From UBA7446 sp965656545 (GTDB lineage: Bacteria; Bacteroidota; Bacteroidia; Flavobacteriales; Flavobacteriaceae), in assembly GCA_965656545.1 (NCBI GenBank), contig CBFHKZ010000008.1:1-42503 (forward strand): a stretch of 42,503 bases of DNA, written 5' to 3'. Both the position numbers and the translations under genes were made by a program. This document shows positions 1 to 7,147 of the stretch, in pieces (positions within the stretch are counted from its first letter, which is position 1; each line of letters begins with the position of its first letter). The notes under the pieces were generated by a model that worked only from the letters and a program-made list of their open reading frames with translations, had not been told where the DNA came from and did not search any database.

Positions 1-137
1 CTGCTTCTGTAGTATGAGTCAACAGATCCAGAAACACGGAACGTTGGCTCCTCTTGCGCTTGTGCACTGGTCATTCCTCCGAATACTAGAAAAGCAACAA
101 GTGCTGTAAGCGTTAAAAAAGATGATATGTTTTTCAT
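1..137 (-). CDS. Outer-membrane beta-barrel porin, N-terminal fragment
   Basis: Only the first 45 codons are in the window; the gene continues past base 1. The ATG is at 137. The visible product begins with a typical signal peptide (MKNISSFLTL, then a hydrophobic stretch and a cut after ...SAQAQ). The mature start reads EEPTFRVSGSVDSYYRS. An acidic start followed by a strand of the type F-x-V-S-G-S-V-D-x-Y resembles the first beta-strand of OmpL/BBP2-like porins of Bacteroidota, so an outer-membrane porin is the best guess. In this phylum such porins often lie beside ammonium transporter genes, but that neighbour would be outside the window. A promoter box lies upstream (see 183-217). The family assignment is tentative because so little is visible; the export signal is clear. 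Confidence 0.6.
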   Translation of the reverse strand, partial: MKNISSFLTLTALVAFLVFGGMTSAQAQEEPTFRVSGSVDSYYRS

Positions 138-182
138 AATGTAATGTTTTAGTTAATTAATTATTTTGAATTAATAATGATC

Positions 183-217
183 CAAAACTATGTTAAATAA
201 ACTTAGACACCCCAAAA
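183..217 (-). promoter_or_regulatory. Promoter of the porin gene
   Basis: On the minus strand TAGTTTTG (190-183) matches the Bacteroidota -7 box TAnnTTTG exactly. TTTTG at 217-213 gives a -33 element with about 22 nt spacing. The box lies 45 nt before the porin ATG. The -33 element sits inside a hairpin downstream of crcB. Confidence 0.5.
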
Positions 218-227
218 AAGAGGGGTT
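208..227 (-). terminator. Second hairpin downstream of crcB
   Basis: CACCCC (208-213) and GGGGTT (222-227) can pair around an A/T-rich loop. It follows the stronger hairpin at 260-278 in the direction of crcB transcription and overlaps the porin -33 element, so it could also have a regulatory role. The stem is short. Confidence 0.35.
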
Positions 228-250
228 AAGTATTCATATTTACATTTAAT

Positions 251-278
251 AAAAAATAAACCCCCTAAAAATGGGGGT
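251..278 (-). terminator. Rho-independent terminator of the crcB operon
   Basis: On the minus strand ACCCCC and GGGGGT (278-260) form a six-base-pair stem around ATTTTTA, followed at once by TTATTTTTTATT. This is a classical intrinsic terminator about 40 nt after the crcB stop codon. Confidence 0.7.
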
Positions 279-316
279 ATAATAAAATTAATGTATGTTT
301 TTTGATAATGGTGGTG

Positions 317-694
317 CTAAAACTGCTTATGCAATATCATTCCAGCATAAATACAAGCCAATCCCAGTATAAAAGTGCCGATACTGTAAATAAAGAAGTT
401 AAATAACTGGCCTTGCTCAATAAAGCGCATGTTTTCCAATGTGAAAGTGGAAAAGGTGGTAAGTCCACCGCAAAAGCCAACTGCTAATAACATATGCTGC
501 GTATTGGATACGGAAGACCTTGTGCTGAGAAAACCCAACATCAAGCCCAACAGCAAACAGCCTATTGCATTTGCGATTAGTGTAGCAAACGGTAATTGTG
601 GGGATATGGGCTTAATGATAAGTCCAATGGTATATCGGAAAAGGCTTCCAAGCCCCCCGCCAATAAAAACGAGTAAAAAAGAAATGACATTCAT
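317..694 (-). CDS. crcB: Fluoride-specific ion channel CrcB/FluC
   Basis: The 125-residue product is a small four-helix membrane protein of the CrcB/Fluc family, which forms dual-topology dimers in the inner membrane and lets toxic fluoride leave the cell. Family signatures are visible: GGGLGSLFRY near residue 12, the Asn in LIANAIG near 42, and GFCGGLTTFSTF near residue 73, which contains the Phe box and the sodium-site region. Length is normal for the family. It starts at ATG 694, one base after the stop of the small membrane protein gene (696-878), so the two are co-transcribed, and ends at a strong terminator. A single crcB copy fits homodimers. No fluoride riboswitch was recognised, since the upstream gene leaves no room for one. 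Confidence 0.93.
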   Translation of the reverse strand: MNVISFLLVFIGGGLGSLFRYTIGLIIKPISPQLPFATLIANAIGCLLLGLMLGFLSTRSSVSNTQHMLLAVGFCGGLTTFSTFTLENMRFIEQGQLFNFFIYSIGTFILGLACIYAGMILHKQF

Positions 695-695
695 G

Positions 696-878
696 TTACA
701 CGATGCTTTTGAGCCCTACTAACAAACTGACAAAAATCAAAAAGCCGATAAGCACCCAAAAACTCCCTTTGAAATACTGCTTGCTTTTTTGTTTGTCCTT
801 TTTGTAGCTGTATATAATGGCGAAAGTGAAGCTTACAATAAAAAAAAGGGCAAAAATCAATTGACCGGTGCTGAACAT
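696..878 (-). CDS. Small two-helix membrane protein, unknown function
   Basis: A 60-residue protein with two hydrophobic segments (about residues 5-23 and 39-57) separated by a strongly basic, lysine-rich loop (YKKDKQKSKQYFK). By the positive-inside rule the loop should be cytoplasmic with both termini outside. I do not recognise a named family. It starts at ATG 878, 29 nt from the divergent MazG-like gene, and its stop is one base from the crcB start, which implies one mRNA. The spacing and the absence of stops support a real gene. A role linked to fluoride export is only suggested by position. Confidence 0.65.
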   Translation of the reverse strand: MFSTGQLIFALFFIVSFTFAIIYSYKKDKQKSKQYFKGSFWVLIGFLIFVSLLVGLKSIV

Positions 879-907
879 AATGTTATTTTTAGCGAAACTA
901 TAAAAAA

Positions 908-1291
908 ATGCAAGACCAACTCAATGCAGTAGCAGCATTTCACAAAGCCTTTGGCGTGGGAGTCGCTCAAAAACCAACGGCAACAACAGCTAAAGACATA
1001 TTAAACTTACGCCACAGATTGATGGCTGAGGAAAACGAAGAATACCTTGAAGCAGCAAATAACAACGATTTGGTCGAAGTGGCCGATGCACTTGGTGATA
1101 TGCTCTATATATTGTGCGGAACCATACTCACGCACGGCATGCAACACATCATTGAAGATGTCTTTGCAGAAATTCAGGATAGCAATATGAGTAAACTCGG
1201 TTTAGACGGAAAGCCCATATACAGGGAAGATGGTAAGGTGATGAAAGGACCTAAGTACCGACGTCCAGATTTAAAGCAGTTTTTAGACTAG
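908..1291 (+). CDS. MazG-like nucleotide pyrophosphohydrolase (PRA-PH superfamily)
   Basis: This 127-residue protein has the all-alpha NTP pyrophosphohydrolase fold (PRA-PH/MazG superfamily). The metal-binding signature is present: RHRLMAEENEEYLEA (residues 36-50) supplies the first glutamates, and VEVADALGDMLYIL (57-70) supplies the E-x3-D pair. Relatives hydrolyse (deoxy)nucleoside triphosphates or related phosphates to the monophosphate and pyrophosphate, cleaning the nucleotide pool; the exact substrate cannot be read from the sequence. The C-terminal end (DGKVMKGPKYRRPDL) resembles a conserved tail in stand-alone homologues. The stop codon lies in a CTAG tetranucleotide shared with the stop of the convergent ilvE gene, a four-base overlap. 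It is divergent from the crcB operon. Confidence 0.85.
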   Translation: MQDQLNAVAAFHKAFGVGVAQKPTATTAKDILNLRHRLMAEENEEYLEAANNNDLVEVADALGDMLYILCGTILTHGMQHIIEDVFAEIQDSNMSKLGLDGKPIYREDGKVMKGPKYRRPDLKQFLD

Positions 1292-2349
1292 TCGCAAACC
1301 TTATAGCGCCAGTTAAATAGATCTTCAGCGTTATTATATTGTATATCCATCAACTTTTCTTTTAGCATAAGTGCGTAGCTATTTTCTGGAAGTGGGGTTT
1401 CAAACTTTTCTCCTTTATAGCCAAAACCATCAATGGTTTGGACTACAACGGCAGTACCACTGCCAAAAATTTCAAGTAGTGTTCCAGATTTTGAAGCTTC
1501 AATAAGTTCAGCAACACGAAGCATGCGCACTTCTGTTTTGAGCCCCAAGTGTTTGGCCAAATCCAAGATGCTTTTTCTTGTAACACCATCTAAAATACTG
1601 TCACTTGTTGGTGCCGTGATAAGGGTGTCGCCAATGCGAAAGAATAGATTCATGGTGCCAGCTTCTTCGATGTATTCGTGCGTGGCAGCATCCGTCCAAA
1701 TGACTTGTTGATAGCCTTCGTTTTTCGCCAATTGCGTGGGGTAAAACTGACCTCCATAGTTTCCAGCTGCCTTGGCGTAGCCTGTGCCACCTTGCGGTGC
1801 ACGACTGTAATGATCTGCGATTTTTACACGCACCTCACCGCCATAATAACTGGCAACAGGCGCACAAATAATCATAAATCGATATTCGGTTGCAGCAGAG
1901 GCTTGAACGCCTGCTTGAGAAGCAAAAACAAATGGCCTTACATATAATGATTTTCCCTTTCCTGCTTTTACCCATGCTTTATCAAGTGTGATGAGCTGTT
2001 TCATCCCATCTAGGAAAAGGGCTTCAGGAAATTGGGGTATCGCAAGACGCTCAGCGGACTTATTAATACGTTTTGCATTCTGCTCAGGTCTAAACAACCA
2101 AACACTTCCGCTGTCGTCTTTAAATGCTTTCATGCCCTCAAACACAGCTTGACCGTAGTGCAATACACTTGCAGCAGGAGAAAGCTCCATGGGTGCATAG
2201 GGTACAATCTCAGGGGTCTGCCATTGTCCATCTCGAAAGTCACAAACAAACATATGATCTGAAAAAGTGGATCCAAATGCAAGGTTGTCAAAATCAACTG
2301 CGTCTATTCTAGATGCAGTGGTGGGCGCTATATGTATTGATAAGTTCAC
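1288..2349 (-). CDS. ilvE: Branched-chain amino acid aminotransferase
   Basis: A 353-residue class IV PLP aminotransferase that interconverts valine, leucine and isoleucine with their 2-keto acids using glutamate. Visible signatures are SLYVRPFVFA, the PLP-lysine region GYAKAAGNYGG, and IEEAGTMNLFF, characteristic of fold-type IV. Length suits the longer IlvE branch found in Bacteroidota and Gram-positives. The start is GTG at 2349: the preceding in-frame codon is TAA, and the next ATG lies beyond conserved sequence (IDAVDFDNLAFG), so GTG is the only sensible start. A TACTTTTG box ends only four bases before it. The gene overlaps the convergent MazG-like gene by four bases. Cytoplasmic; biosynthesis or catabolism cannot be told apart from context. 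Confidence 0.93.
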   Translation of the reverse strand: MNLSIHIAPTTASRIDAVDFDNLAFGSTFSDHMFVCDFRDGQWQTPEIVPYAPMELSPAASVLHYGQAVFEGMKAFKDDSGSVWLFRPEQNAKRINKSAERLAIPQFPEALFLDGMKQLITLDKAWVKAGKGKSLYVRPFVFASQAGVQASAATEYRFMIICAPVASYYGGEVRVKIADHYSRAPQGGTGYAKAAGNYGGQFYPTQLAKNEGYQQVIWTDAATHEYIEEAGTMNLFFRIGDTLITAPTSDSILDGVTRKSILDLAKHLGLKTEVRMLRVAELIEASKSGTLLEIFGSGTAVVVQTIDGFGYKGEKFETPLPENSYALMLKEKLMDIQYNNAEDLFNWRYKVCD

Positions 2350-2353
2350 TTAA

Positions 2354-2361
2354 CAAAAGTA
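2354..2361 (-). promoter_or_regulatory. -7 promoter box next to the ilvE start codon
   Basis: TACTTTTG on the minus strand (2361-2354) fits TAnnTTTG perfectly. It lies four bases before the GTG start, so initiation about 5-7 bases after the box would give a leaderless or nearly leaderless mRNA. No convincing -33 element was found. Confidence 0.4.
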
Positions 2362-2412
2362 TAAAAATCTTGGGTGCATAATTCTAGGTATCTTAAATTT
2401 ACAAAAAAAAAG

Positions 2413-3330
2413 ATGCATATCCTCATAACAGGCGCAAGTGGATTGATTGGAAAATCACTTATACATGCCTTAGAACAAAGGGATTATCGCATTTCAACAC
2501 TCTCTACAAGCAAGCGTTTAACTCCGTTTTCAACCAATATCAAAACATACCATTGGAGCCCTAGCCAAGGAGTTTTTGATAAAAAAGCCTTAGATGGCGT
2601 TGATGTAATCATCAGCCTGGCGGGCGCTAAAATCAACCAGCGGTGGACAAAAAAGAATAGAAAAGCCATTTTAGATAGCCGTGTGAAAGGAACCCAGCTT
2701 ATTCAAAATGCGCTGAAAAACAACCCCAATCACCGTGTTTCACATTTTATAAGCGCATCGGCTGTTGGTCTTTATCCCTCAGATTTTGACAAAATGTACA
2801 GCGAGAGCGAAACCAAAGTTGCGAACTCCTTCACTGGAGAAGTTGTGGCTGCTTGGGAACAACAAGTAGATGAAATATCTCCTTTGGTTCGGCATGTCAG
2901 TAAAATCAGAATTGGTTTGGTATTGGCAAAGTCAGGAGGTGCGCTCGTTCCGTTGGCAACACCTGCATCATTTGGTTTGGGTGCATGGTTTGGTTCTGGA
3001 AAACAATGGCAGTCTTGGATTCATATACAAGATTTGGTAAAATTATTTGTATTTGCCCTTGATCATCCGAGCACTTATAATGGCGTATCGCCTAATCCCG
3101 TGACTCAAAAACAGTTGGTTAAGGCCATTTCAAAGCAATATAAAATGCCCCAATGGATGCCTGGCATTCCTGCTTTTTTGATAAAGGCGGTTATTGGAAA
3201 AATGGCCAGCATACTTTTTGACAGTATTCGCGTTTCTAGCGCACATGCTCAAGATCAAGGATTTTCTTTTGATTTTTCCACTTTGCAAGGGGCGCTTCAA
3301 GATTTATTGCCGCTTAATTCAAAAAAGTAG
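2413..3330 (+). CDS. TIGR01777-family NAD-dependent epimerase (YfcH-like)
   Basis: The 305-residue product is an extended short-chain dehydrogenase/epimerase of the TIGR01777 group (E. coli YfcH, plant SulA homologues). The Rossmann start ILITGASGLIGKSL (residues 2-15) is the dinucleotide-binding GxxGxxG motif. VISLAGAKINQRWTKKNRK and the following SR-V-GT are hallmarks of this subfamily, as is the later GLVLAKSGGAL. The C-terminal part after about residue 235 is the DUF1731 segment (LVKAISKQYKMP, then a proline-rich turn). I chose ATG 2413 rather than an upstream codon at 2374 because it places the Rossmann strand at the N-terminus, as in homologues. The physiological substrate is unknown. 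It is followed by an independent grpE promoter. Confidence 0.85.
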   Translation: MHILITGASGLIGKSLIHALEQRDYRISTLSTSKRLTPFSTNIKTYHWSPSQGVFDKKALDGVDVIISLAGAKINQRWTKKNRKAILDSRVKGTQLIQNALKNNPNHRVSHFISASAVGLYPSDFDKMYSESETKVANSFTGEVVAAWEQQVDEISPLVRHVSKIRIGLVLAKSGGALVPLATPASFGLGAWFGSGKQWQSWIHIQDLVKLFVFALDHPSTYNGVSPNPVTQKQLVKAISKQYKMPQWMPGIPAFLIKAVIGKMASILFDSIRVSSAHAQDQGFSFDFSTLQGALQDLLPLNSKK

Positions 3331-3335
3331 TGTCA

Positions 3336-3369
3336 TTTTGACATAGATGTTTTTTTGGCAGTACTTTTG
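3336..3369 (+). promoter_or_regulatory. Promoter of grpE-dnaJ
   Basis: TTTTG (3336-3340) and TACTTTTG (3362-3369) match the Bacteroidota -33 TTTG and -7 TAnnTTTG elements with 21 nt between them. The box ends 21 nt before the grpE ATG at 3391. This is among the best-formed promoters in the window. I see no CIRCE operator. Confidence 0.65.
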
Positions 3370-3390
3370 TCACTTACTTTAAAAACAATT

Positions 3391-3912
3391 ATGGCTGCCA
3401 AAAAGGATAAAAAAACAGCACAAAAAGAGGCAAAGCAAGAGGCGCAAGAACCCGTTGTTGAAAACAACGAGCTATTGCTTGAAGCTCAAGAAGCTTTAGA
3501 AGCGGAGAAGAATAAGTTTTTACGCCTATTCGCAGAGTTTGAAAACTATAAAAAACGTACAGCCAAAGAACGAATTGAGCTGTTCAAAACAGCTTCTCAA
3601 GAAGTCATGGTAGCCTTACTGCCTATTTTAGACGATTTTGAACGTGCCCTTTCTGAACTGGATAAAGAAGATGAAAAGCTCACAGGTATTCATCTTATTT
3701 ACAACAAAATTTTTGATACCCTAAAACAGCAAGGGTTAACCAAGATGGAGATTGAGCCTAAAGCGGTTTTTGATGCTGAGCTTCATGAAGCCATAACACA
3801 GTTGCCTGCTTCAGACAATCACCCAAAGGGCAGCATCATTGATGTTGTTGCATCAGGTTATAAACTGGGCGACTTAATTATCCGCTACCCTAAGGTAGTG
3901 GTGGCACAATAG
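3391..3912 (+). CDS. grpE: Nucleotide exchange factor GrpE
   Basis: GrpE releases ADP from DnaK and so drives the DnaK-DnaJ folding cycle. The 173-residue product has the family pattern: a charged, disordered N-terminus (residues 1-30), a long coiled coil containing FLRLFAEFENYKKRTAKER, then LLPILDDFERAL, and the C-terminal beta domain with FDAELHEAI and VVASGYKLGDLIIRYPKVVV. The start is ATG 3391; an earlier ATG at 3355 lies between the -33 and -7 elements of the promoter, so it cannot be the translation start. dnaJ begins two bases after the stop, showing an operon. dnaK is not in the window. Confidence 0.96.
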   Translation: MAAKKDKKTAQKEAKQEAQEPVVENNELLLEAQEALEAEKNKFLRLFAEFENYKKRTAKERIELFKTASQEVMVALLPILDDFERALSELDKEDEKLTGIHLIYNKIFDTLKQQGLTKMEIEPKAVFDAELHEAITQLPASDNHPKGSIIDVVASGYKLGDLIIRYPKVVVAQ

Positions 3913-3914
3913 CT

Positions 3915-5024
3915 ATGAAAGAAGATTATTACGACATATTAGGCGTCAGCAAGTCGGCTTCGGCTGCTGAGATAAAAAAGGCGTATCGCAAAAAAGCGAT
4001 TGCCCATCACCCCGACAAAAATCCTGGTGATGCGGAAGCTGAAAAGAAATTTAAAGCAGCAGCAGAAGCCTATGAAGTGCTTGGCGATGAACAAAAACGC
4101 GCCAAGTATGACAACTATGGACATGCTGCATTTGATGGCAGTCAAGGCTTTGGCGGCGGCGGTATGAATATGGATGATATCTTCAGTCAGTTTGGAGATA
4201 TTTTCGGCAGTGCTTTTGGTGGCGGTTTTGGCGGTTTTGGCGGCGGTGGACAGCGTCGTACCAAGGGAACCAACCTTCGTGTTAAGGTTACCTTAACGCT
4301 TGAAGATATGGTGCTTGGTGTTGAGAAAAAAATTAAAGTAAAACGCAAAAAACAGGCACCTGGTGTAAGCTATGCAACCTGTAAAACCTGTCAAGGCTCA
4401 GGACAAACCATGCGTATTACCAATACCATTTTGGGGCGTATGCAATCTGCTACAACATGCACTGCTTGTAACGGCGCAGGACAAACCCTTCGCCATCGTC
4501 CATCAGGAGCCGATAGTTACGGCATGATTTCAGAAGAAGAAACCGTGTCTATTAAAATTCCTGCAGGCGTTGAGGATGGCATGCAGCTAAAGGTTTCTGG
4601 TAAAGGAAATGAAGCCCCTGGTCAGGGAATTTCTGGGGATATGATTGTGCAAATCTCAGTAACAGACCACCCAACAATCAAACGTGAGGGGAACAACCTT
4701 CATTTTGACTTATACATTTCCCTTTCCGAAGCTGTTCTGGGTACCTATAAGGAAATTGAAACGGTTGGTGGCTCTGTGCGCATAAAGCTTGAGTCTGGTA
4801 TTCAATCAGGAAAAATCTTGCGCTTGAAAGGCAAGGGCATTCCCAGTCTTAATCGTTACGGCACGGGAGATATGTTGGTTCACGTCAATGTTTGGACCCC
4901 TGAACAGTTAACAAAAGAGCAAAAACAATTTTTCGAGCAACAGGCTACGCACGATAATTTTAAGCCAAGCCCAAAATCAAATCATAAATCGTTTTTTGAT
5001 AAAGTAAAAGACATGTTTTCATAA
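3915..5024 (+). CDS. dnaJ: Chaperone DnaJ with a single zinc centre
   Basis: This Hsp40 co-chaperone stimulates DnaK ATP hydrolysis and delivers unfolded clients. In order: J domain (residues 1-70) with HPD at 32-34, a Gly/Phe-rich linker (73-115, many GGFGG repeats), a cysteine region, and the two C-terminal beta-sandwich domains. Type I DnaJ normally has four CxxCxGxG motifs binding two zinc ions; here only two are present, CKTCQGSG (156-163) and CTACNGAG (182-189), so only one zinc can be held. The region between 190 and 210, where another motif would lie, reads RHRPSGADSYGMISEEE and has no cysteine. The reading frame is intact, so this is a lineage feature, not decay. Co-transcribed with grpE and followed by a terminator. 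Confidence 0.95.
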   Translation: MKEDYYDILGVSKSASAAEIKKAYRKKAIAHHPDKNPGDAEAEKKFKAAAEAYEVLGDEQKRAKYDNYGHAAFDGSQGFGGGGMNMDDIFSQFGDIFGSAFGGGFGGFGGGGQRRTKGTNLRVKVTLTLEDMVLGVEKKIKVKRKKQAPGVSYATCKTCQGSGQTMRITNTILGRMQSATTCTACNGAGQTLRHRPSGADSYGMISEEETVSIKIPAGVEDGMQLKVSGKGNEAPGQGISGDMIVQISVTDHPTIKREGNNLHFDLYISLSEAVLGTYKEIETVGGSVRIKLESGIQSGKILRLKGKGIPSLNRYGTGDMLVHVNVWTPEQLTKEQKQFFEQQATHDNFKPSPKSNHKSFFDKVKDMFS

Positions 5025-5025
5025 T

Positions 5026-5047
5026 TTTATGGTTTTTTATCCATAAA
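5026..5047 (+). terminator. Weak hairpin after dnaJ
   Basis: TTTATGG and CCATAAA pair around a T-rich loop just after the dnaJ stop. It may contribute to 3'-end formation ahead of the stronger terminator at 5113-5150. Confidence 0.35.
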
Positions 5048-5112
5048 GTTTATATATTTGACGCAACGATAGATTTATCTATAGTTATTTTTCTTTTTCA
5101 TAGCAATTTTTT

Positions 5113-5150
5113 CCCATCCTCTTTTTAGAGGGTGGGTTTTCTTTTTTTAG
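5113..5150 (+). terminator. Rho-independent terminator of grpE-dnaJ
   Basis: CCCATCCTCT and AGAGGGTGGG form a ten-base-pair stem (one G-U) around TTTT, followed by TTTTCTTTTTTT. The remainder of the 150-nt gap between dnaJ and mscS is A/T-rich with a possible -7 box TATATTTG at 5053-5060 but no clear -33 partner. Confidence 0.8.
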
Positions 5151-5174
5151 CAAGTTTTTTGTTTATATTAGAGT

Positions 5175-5993
5175 ATGGAAAAAATCAAGTCATTCTTTCA
5201 ATATAACATTGGTTTGGGCGATGCCCAAATGAGTGTTGGTTCTTTTTTGATTCTGGTTTTAATAATCTTTGCCCTATACTTTACCATGCGATTTGTGCGT
5301 AAAATATTAACGCGTAAATTATCTGATGAGCGCAAAGGAAAATTTAAGCCTGTATTCTCATTCTTTAATTATTCGCTTTACACGGTAATTGTGTTGCTTG
5401 CTTTGCAAAACGCCGGTGTCAATTTAAACGCACTTTTAGCCGCATCAGCCGCCTTATTGGTAGGTGTTGGTTTTGCCTTGCAGACCTTCTTTCAAGATAT
5501 CATATCAGGTATTTTTATTTTAATAGATCAAACCGTTCACGTTGGAGATATTATTGAGCTTGACGGCAAGGTTGGACGGGTCGAAAACATAACACTGCGC
5601 ACCACCAGAGCTGTCACACGCGACAACAAGGTGCTTGTTATTCCCAACCACAAGTATTTAACCACAACCCTTTTTAATTGGACGGAAAACGACAAGGTCA
5701 CAGGAGAATCCATAAATGTGGGTGTGGCTTATGGTACTGATGTTGAAAAATTCAGGAAAGTAGTTTTGGAAATTGCGATGCAGCATCCCGATGCAACAAA
5801 GAAAAAAGAACCCATACTTCTGTTTCAAGATTTTGGCGAAAGCAGCCTAGATTTTACATTACTGGTATTTACTGAAAATGCATTCAAAGGAGCCATGATT
5901 AAGTCTGATATCAGATTTGCTATTGAAAAAGCATTGAAACTCAATGGAATTGAGATTCCTTTCCCACAACGCGTGATACACACATCCAAATAA
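5175..5993 (+). CDS. Small-conductance mechanosensitive channel, MscS family
   Basis: The 272-residue product matches the core MscS architecture: hydrophobic helices at about residues 20-40, 60-80 and 85-105, then a cytoplasmic beta domain and alpha/beta vestibule. The pore helix TM3 is visible as ALLAASAALLVGVGFALQTF followed by FQDIISGIFIL, and the beta-domain entry reads IDQTVHVGDIIELDGKVGRVENI, the most conserved stretch of the family. It would form an inner-membrane heptamer that opens under membrane tension and relieves osmotic downshock. The stop codon is immediately followed by the ATG of the response regulator with no gap, so the two are translationally linked and probably in one operon that continues to the PAP2 gene. 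Confidence 0.93.
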   Translation: MEKIKSFFQYNIGLGDAQMSVGSFLILVLIIFALYFTMRFVRKILTRKLSDERKGKFKPVFSFFNYSLYTVIVLLALQNAGVNLNALLAASAALLVGVGFALQTFFQDIISGIFILIDQTVHVGDIIELDGKVGRVENITLRTTRAVTRDNKVLVIPNHKYLTTTLFNWTENDKVTGESINVGVAYGTDVEKFRKVVLEIAMQHPDATKKKEPILLFQDFGESSLDFTLLVFTENAFKGAMIKSDIRFAIEKALKLNGIEIPFPQRVIHTSK

Positions 5994-7139
5994 ATGGCAC
6001 AAATTTTAATTGTAGAGGACGAAGCAAATATCCGTCGAGTGCTGCGGAAGATTCTTATTGATGTTGACAAAAATATCAATGTAAGTGAGGCTGTTGATGG
6101 TGTAGAAGCCATTTCTATGGTAGATGAGAAGACTTACGACCTTGTGCTTTGTGATATAAAAATGCCTAAAAAAGATGGTATTGAGGTGTTGGCGCATATT
6201 CAAAAAGTATCTCCGCAATCAGCTGTGGTAATGATATCGGGCCATGGTGATTTGGGAACTGCCGTAAAGGCGATGCGTATGGGCGCTTATGATTACATAT
6301 CAAAACCACCAGACCTAAACCACTTGTTACAGACGGTCAATGCTGCCCTTCAAAGAACCGCAGCTCCCAAAAAAAAGACCAAAAAAATTGCTGTTCCCAA
6401 GCAGTATACCATGATTGGAAATTCAGAAGCCATTCAAACCATTCACAACATGGTAGAAAAGGTTGCGCCAACCATGGCTAGGGTAATGGTTCAAGGGCCC
6501 AATGGCAGTGGTAAAGAATTGGTCGCAAGAGCATTACATTTTAAAAGTAACCGTGCCAGTGCACCCTTTGTAGAGGTTAATTGTGCTGCGATTCCTTCGG
6601 AGCTTATTGAAAGTGAACTCTTTGGACATATGAAAGGGGCATTTACTTCTGCCCACAAAGACCGCAAAGGGACTTTTGAGCAGGCGCAAGGGGGTACGCT
6701 TTTTTTAGACGAAATAGGAGATATGAGTCTTGCTGCACAAGCTAAAGTCTTACGTGCACTGGAAGAACATAAGATTCAACGTGTTGGAAGTGATAAAACC
6801 ATTGCAGTAGATGTTCGCGTGATTGCTGCGACCAACAAAAACATCAAAGAAGAAATTGCACAAAATCGCTTTCGTGAAGACTTATATCATCGATTGGCTG
6901 TGATTGAAATCCATGTACCTGCGCTGAATAACCGAAGAGACGACATTCCTCTTTTGGCAGATCACTTCTTAACGCTTTTAACCCCAAAAAAGGAACTCCT
7001 ACCAGATGCAGTTGACGCACTCCAGAAAATTGATTGGACGGGCAATATTAGACAATTACGTAATTTTATTGAGCGATTACACATTTTAGGTGGACATCAA
7101 ATATCCGCACAAGATGTTGCAACATACACCCTGACATAA
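5994..7139 (+). CDS. NtrC-type response regulator without DNA-binding domain
   Basis: A 381-residue protein with a receiver domain (residues 1-120; acidic pair near 9-10, phospho-acceptor D54 in LCDIKMPKKDG, lysine in YISKPP) and a sigma-54 AAA+ ATPase domain (about 138-375; Walker A GPNGSGKE at 168, Walker B TLFLDEIGD at 235, arginine region FREDLYHRL). Two features are unusual. The loop that contacts sigma-54, normally GAFTGA, is GAFTSA (215-220). The protein stops at residue 381 right after the lid region (WTGNIRQLRNFIERL), so there is no Fis-type helix-turn-helix. It could act on sigma-54 polymerase from solution or through partners. I recall similar proteins in Flavobacteria. No sensor kinase is adjacent. 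Confidence 0.9.
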   Translation: MAQILIVEDEANIRRVLRKILIDVDKNINVSEAVDGVEAISMVDEKTYDLVLCDIKMPKKDGIEVLAHIQKVSPQSAVVMISGHGDLGTAVKAMRMGAYDYISKPPDLNHLLQTVNAALQRTAAPKKKTKKIAVPKQYTMIGNSEAIQTIHNMVEKVAPTMARVMVQGPNGSGKELVARALHFKSNRASAPFVEVNCAAIPSELIESELFGHMKGAFTSAHKDRKGTFEQAQGGTLFLDEIGDMSLAAQAKVLRALEEHKIQRVGSDKTIAVDVRVIAATNKNIKEEIAQNRFREDLYHRLAVIEIHVPALNNRRDDIPLLADHFLTLLTPKKELLPDAVDALQKIDWTGNIRQLRNFIERLHILGGHQISAQDVATYTLT

Positions 7140-7147
7140 ATACCACG

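Noticed and set aside
429..722. Open frame of 97 codons on the plus strand across crcB
   Set aside because: It is the antisense of a well-supported fluoride channel and carries no recognisable motif.
2374..2412. Upstream start for the epimerase gene at 2374
   Set aside because: It would add 13 residues before the Rossmann strand that normally opens these proteins.
3355..3390. Upstream start for grpE at 3355
   Set aside because: The codons overlap the -7 promoter box, and homologues start near MAAKKDK at 3391.
4140..4260. GGC/GGT-rich repeats in dnaJ as a satellite or CRISPR-like array
   Set aside because: They encode the Gly/Phe linker normal for DnaJ.
6636..6653. Sequencing error in GAFTGA of the response regulator
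   Set aside because: The Ser codon TCT needs more than one change from a Gly codon set typical here, the frame is intact, and I recall GAFTSA in flavobacterial relatives.
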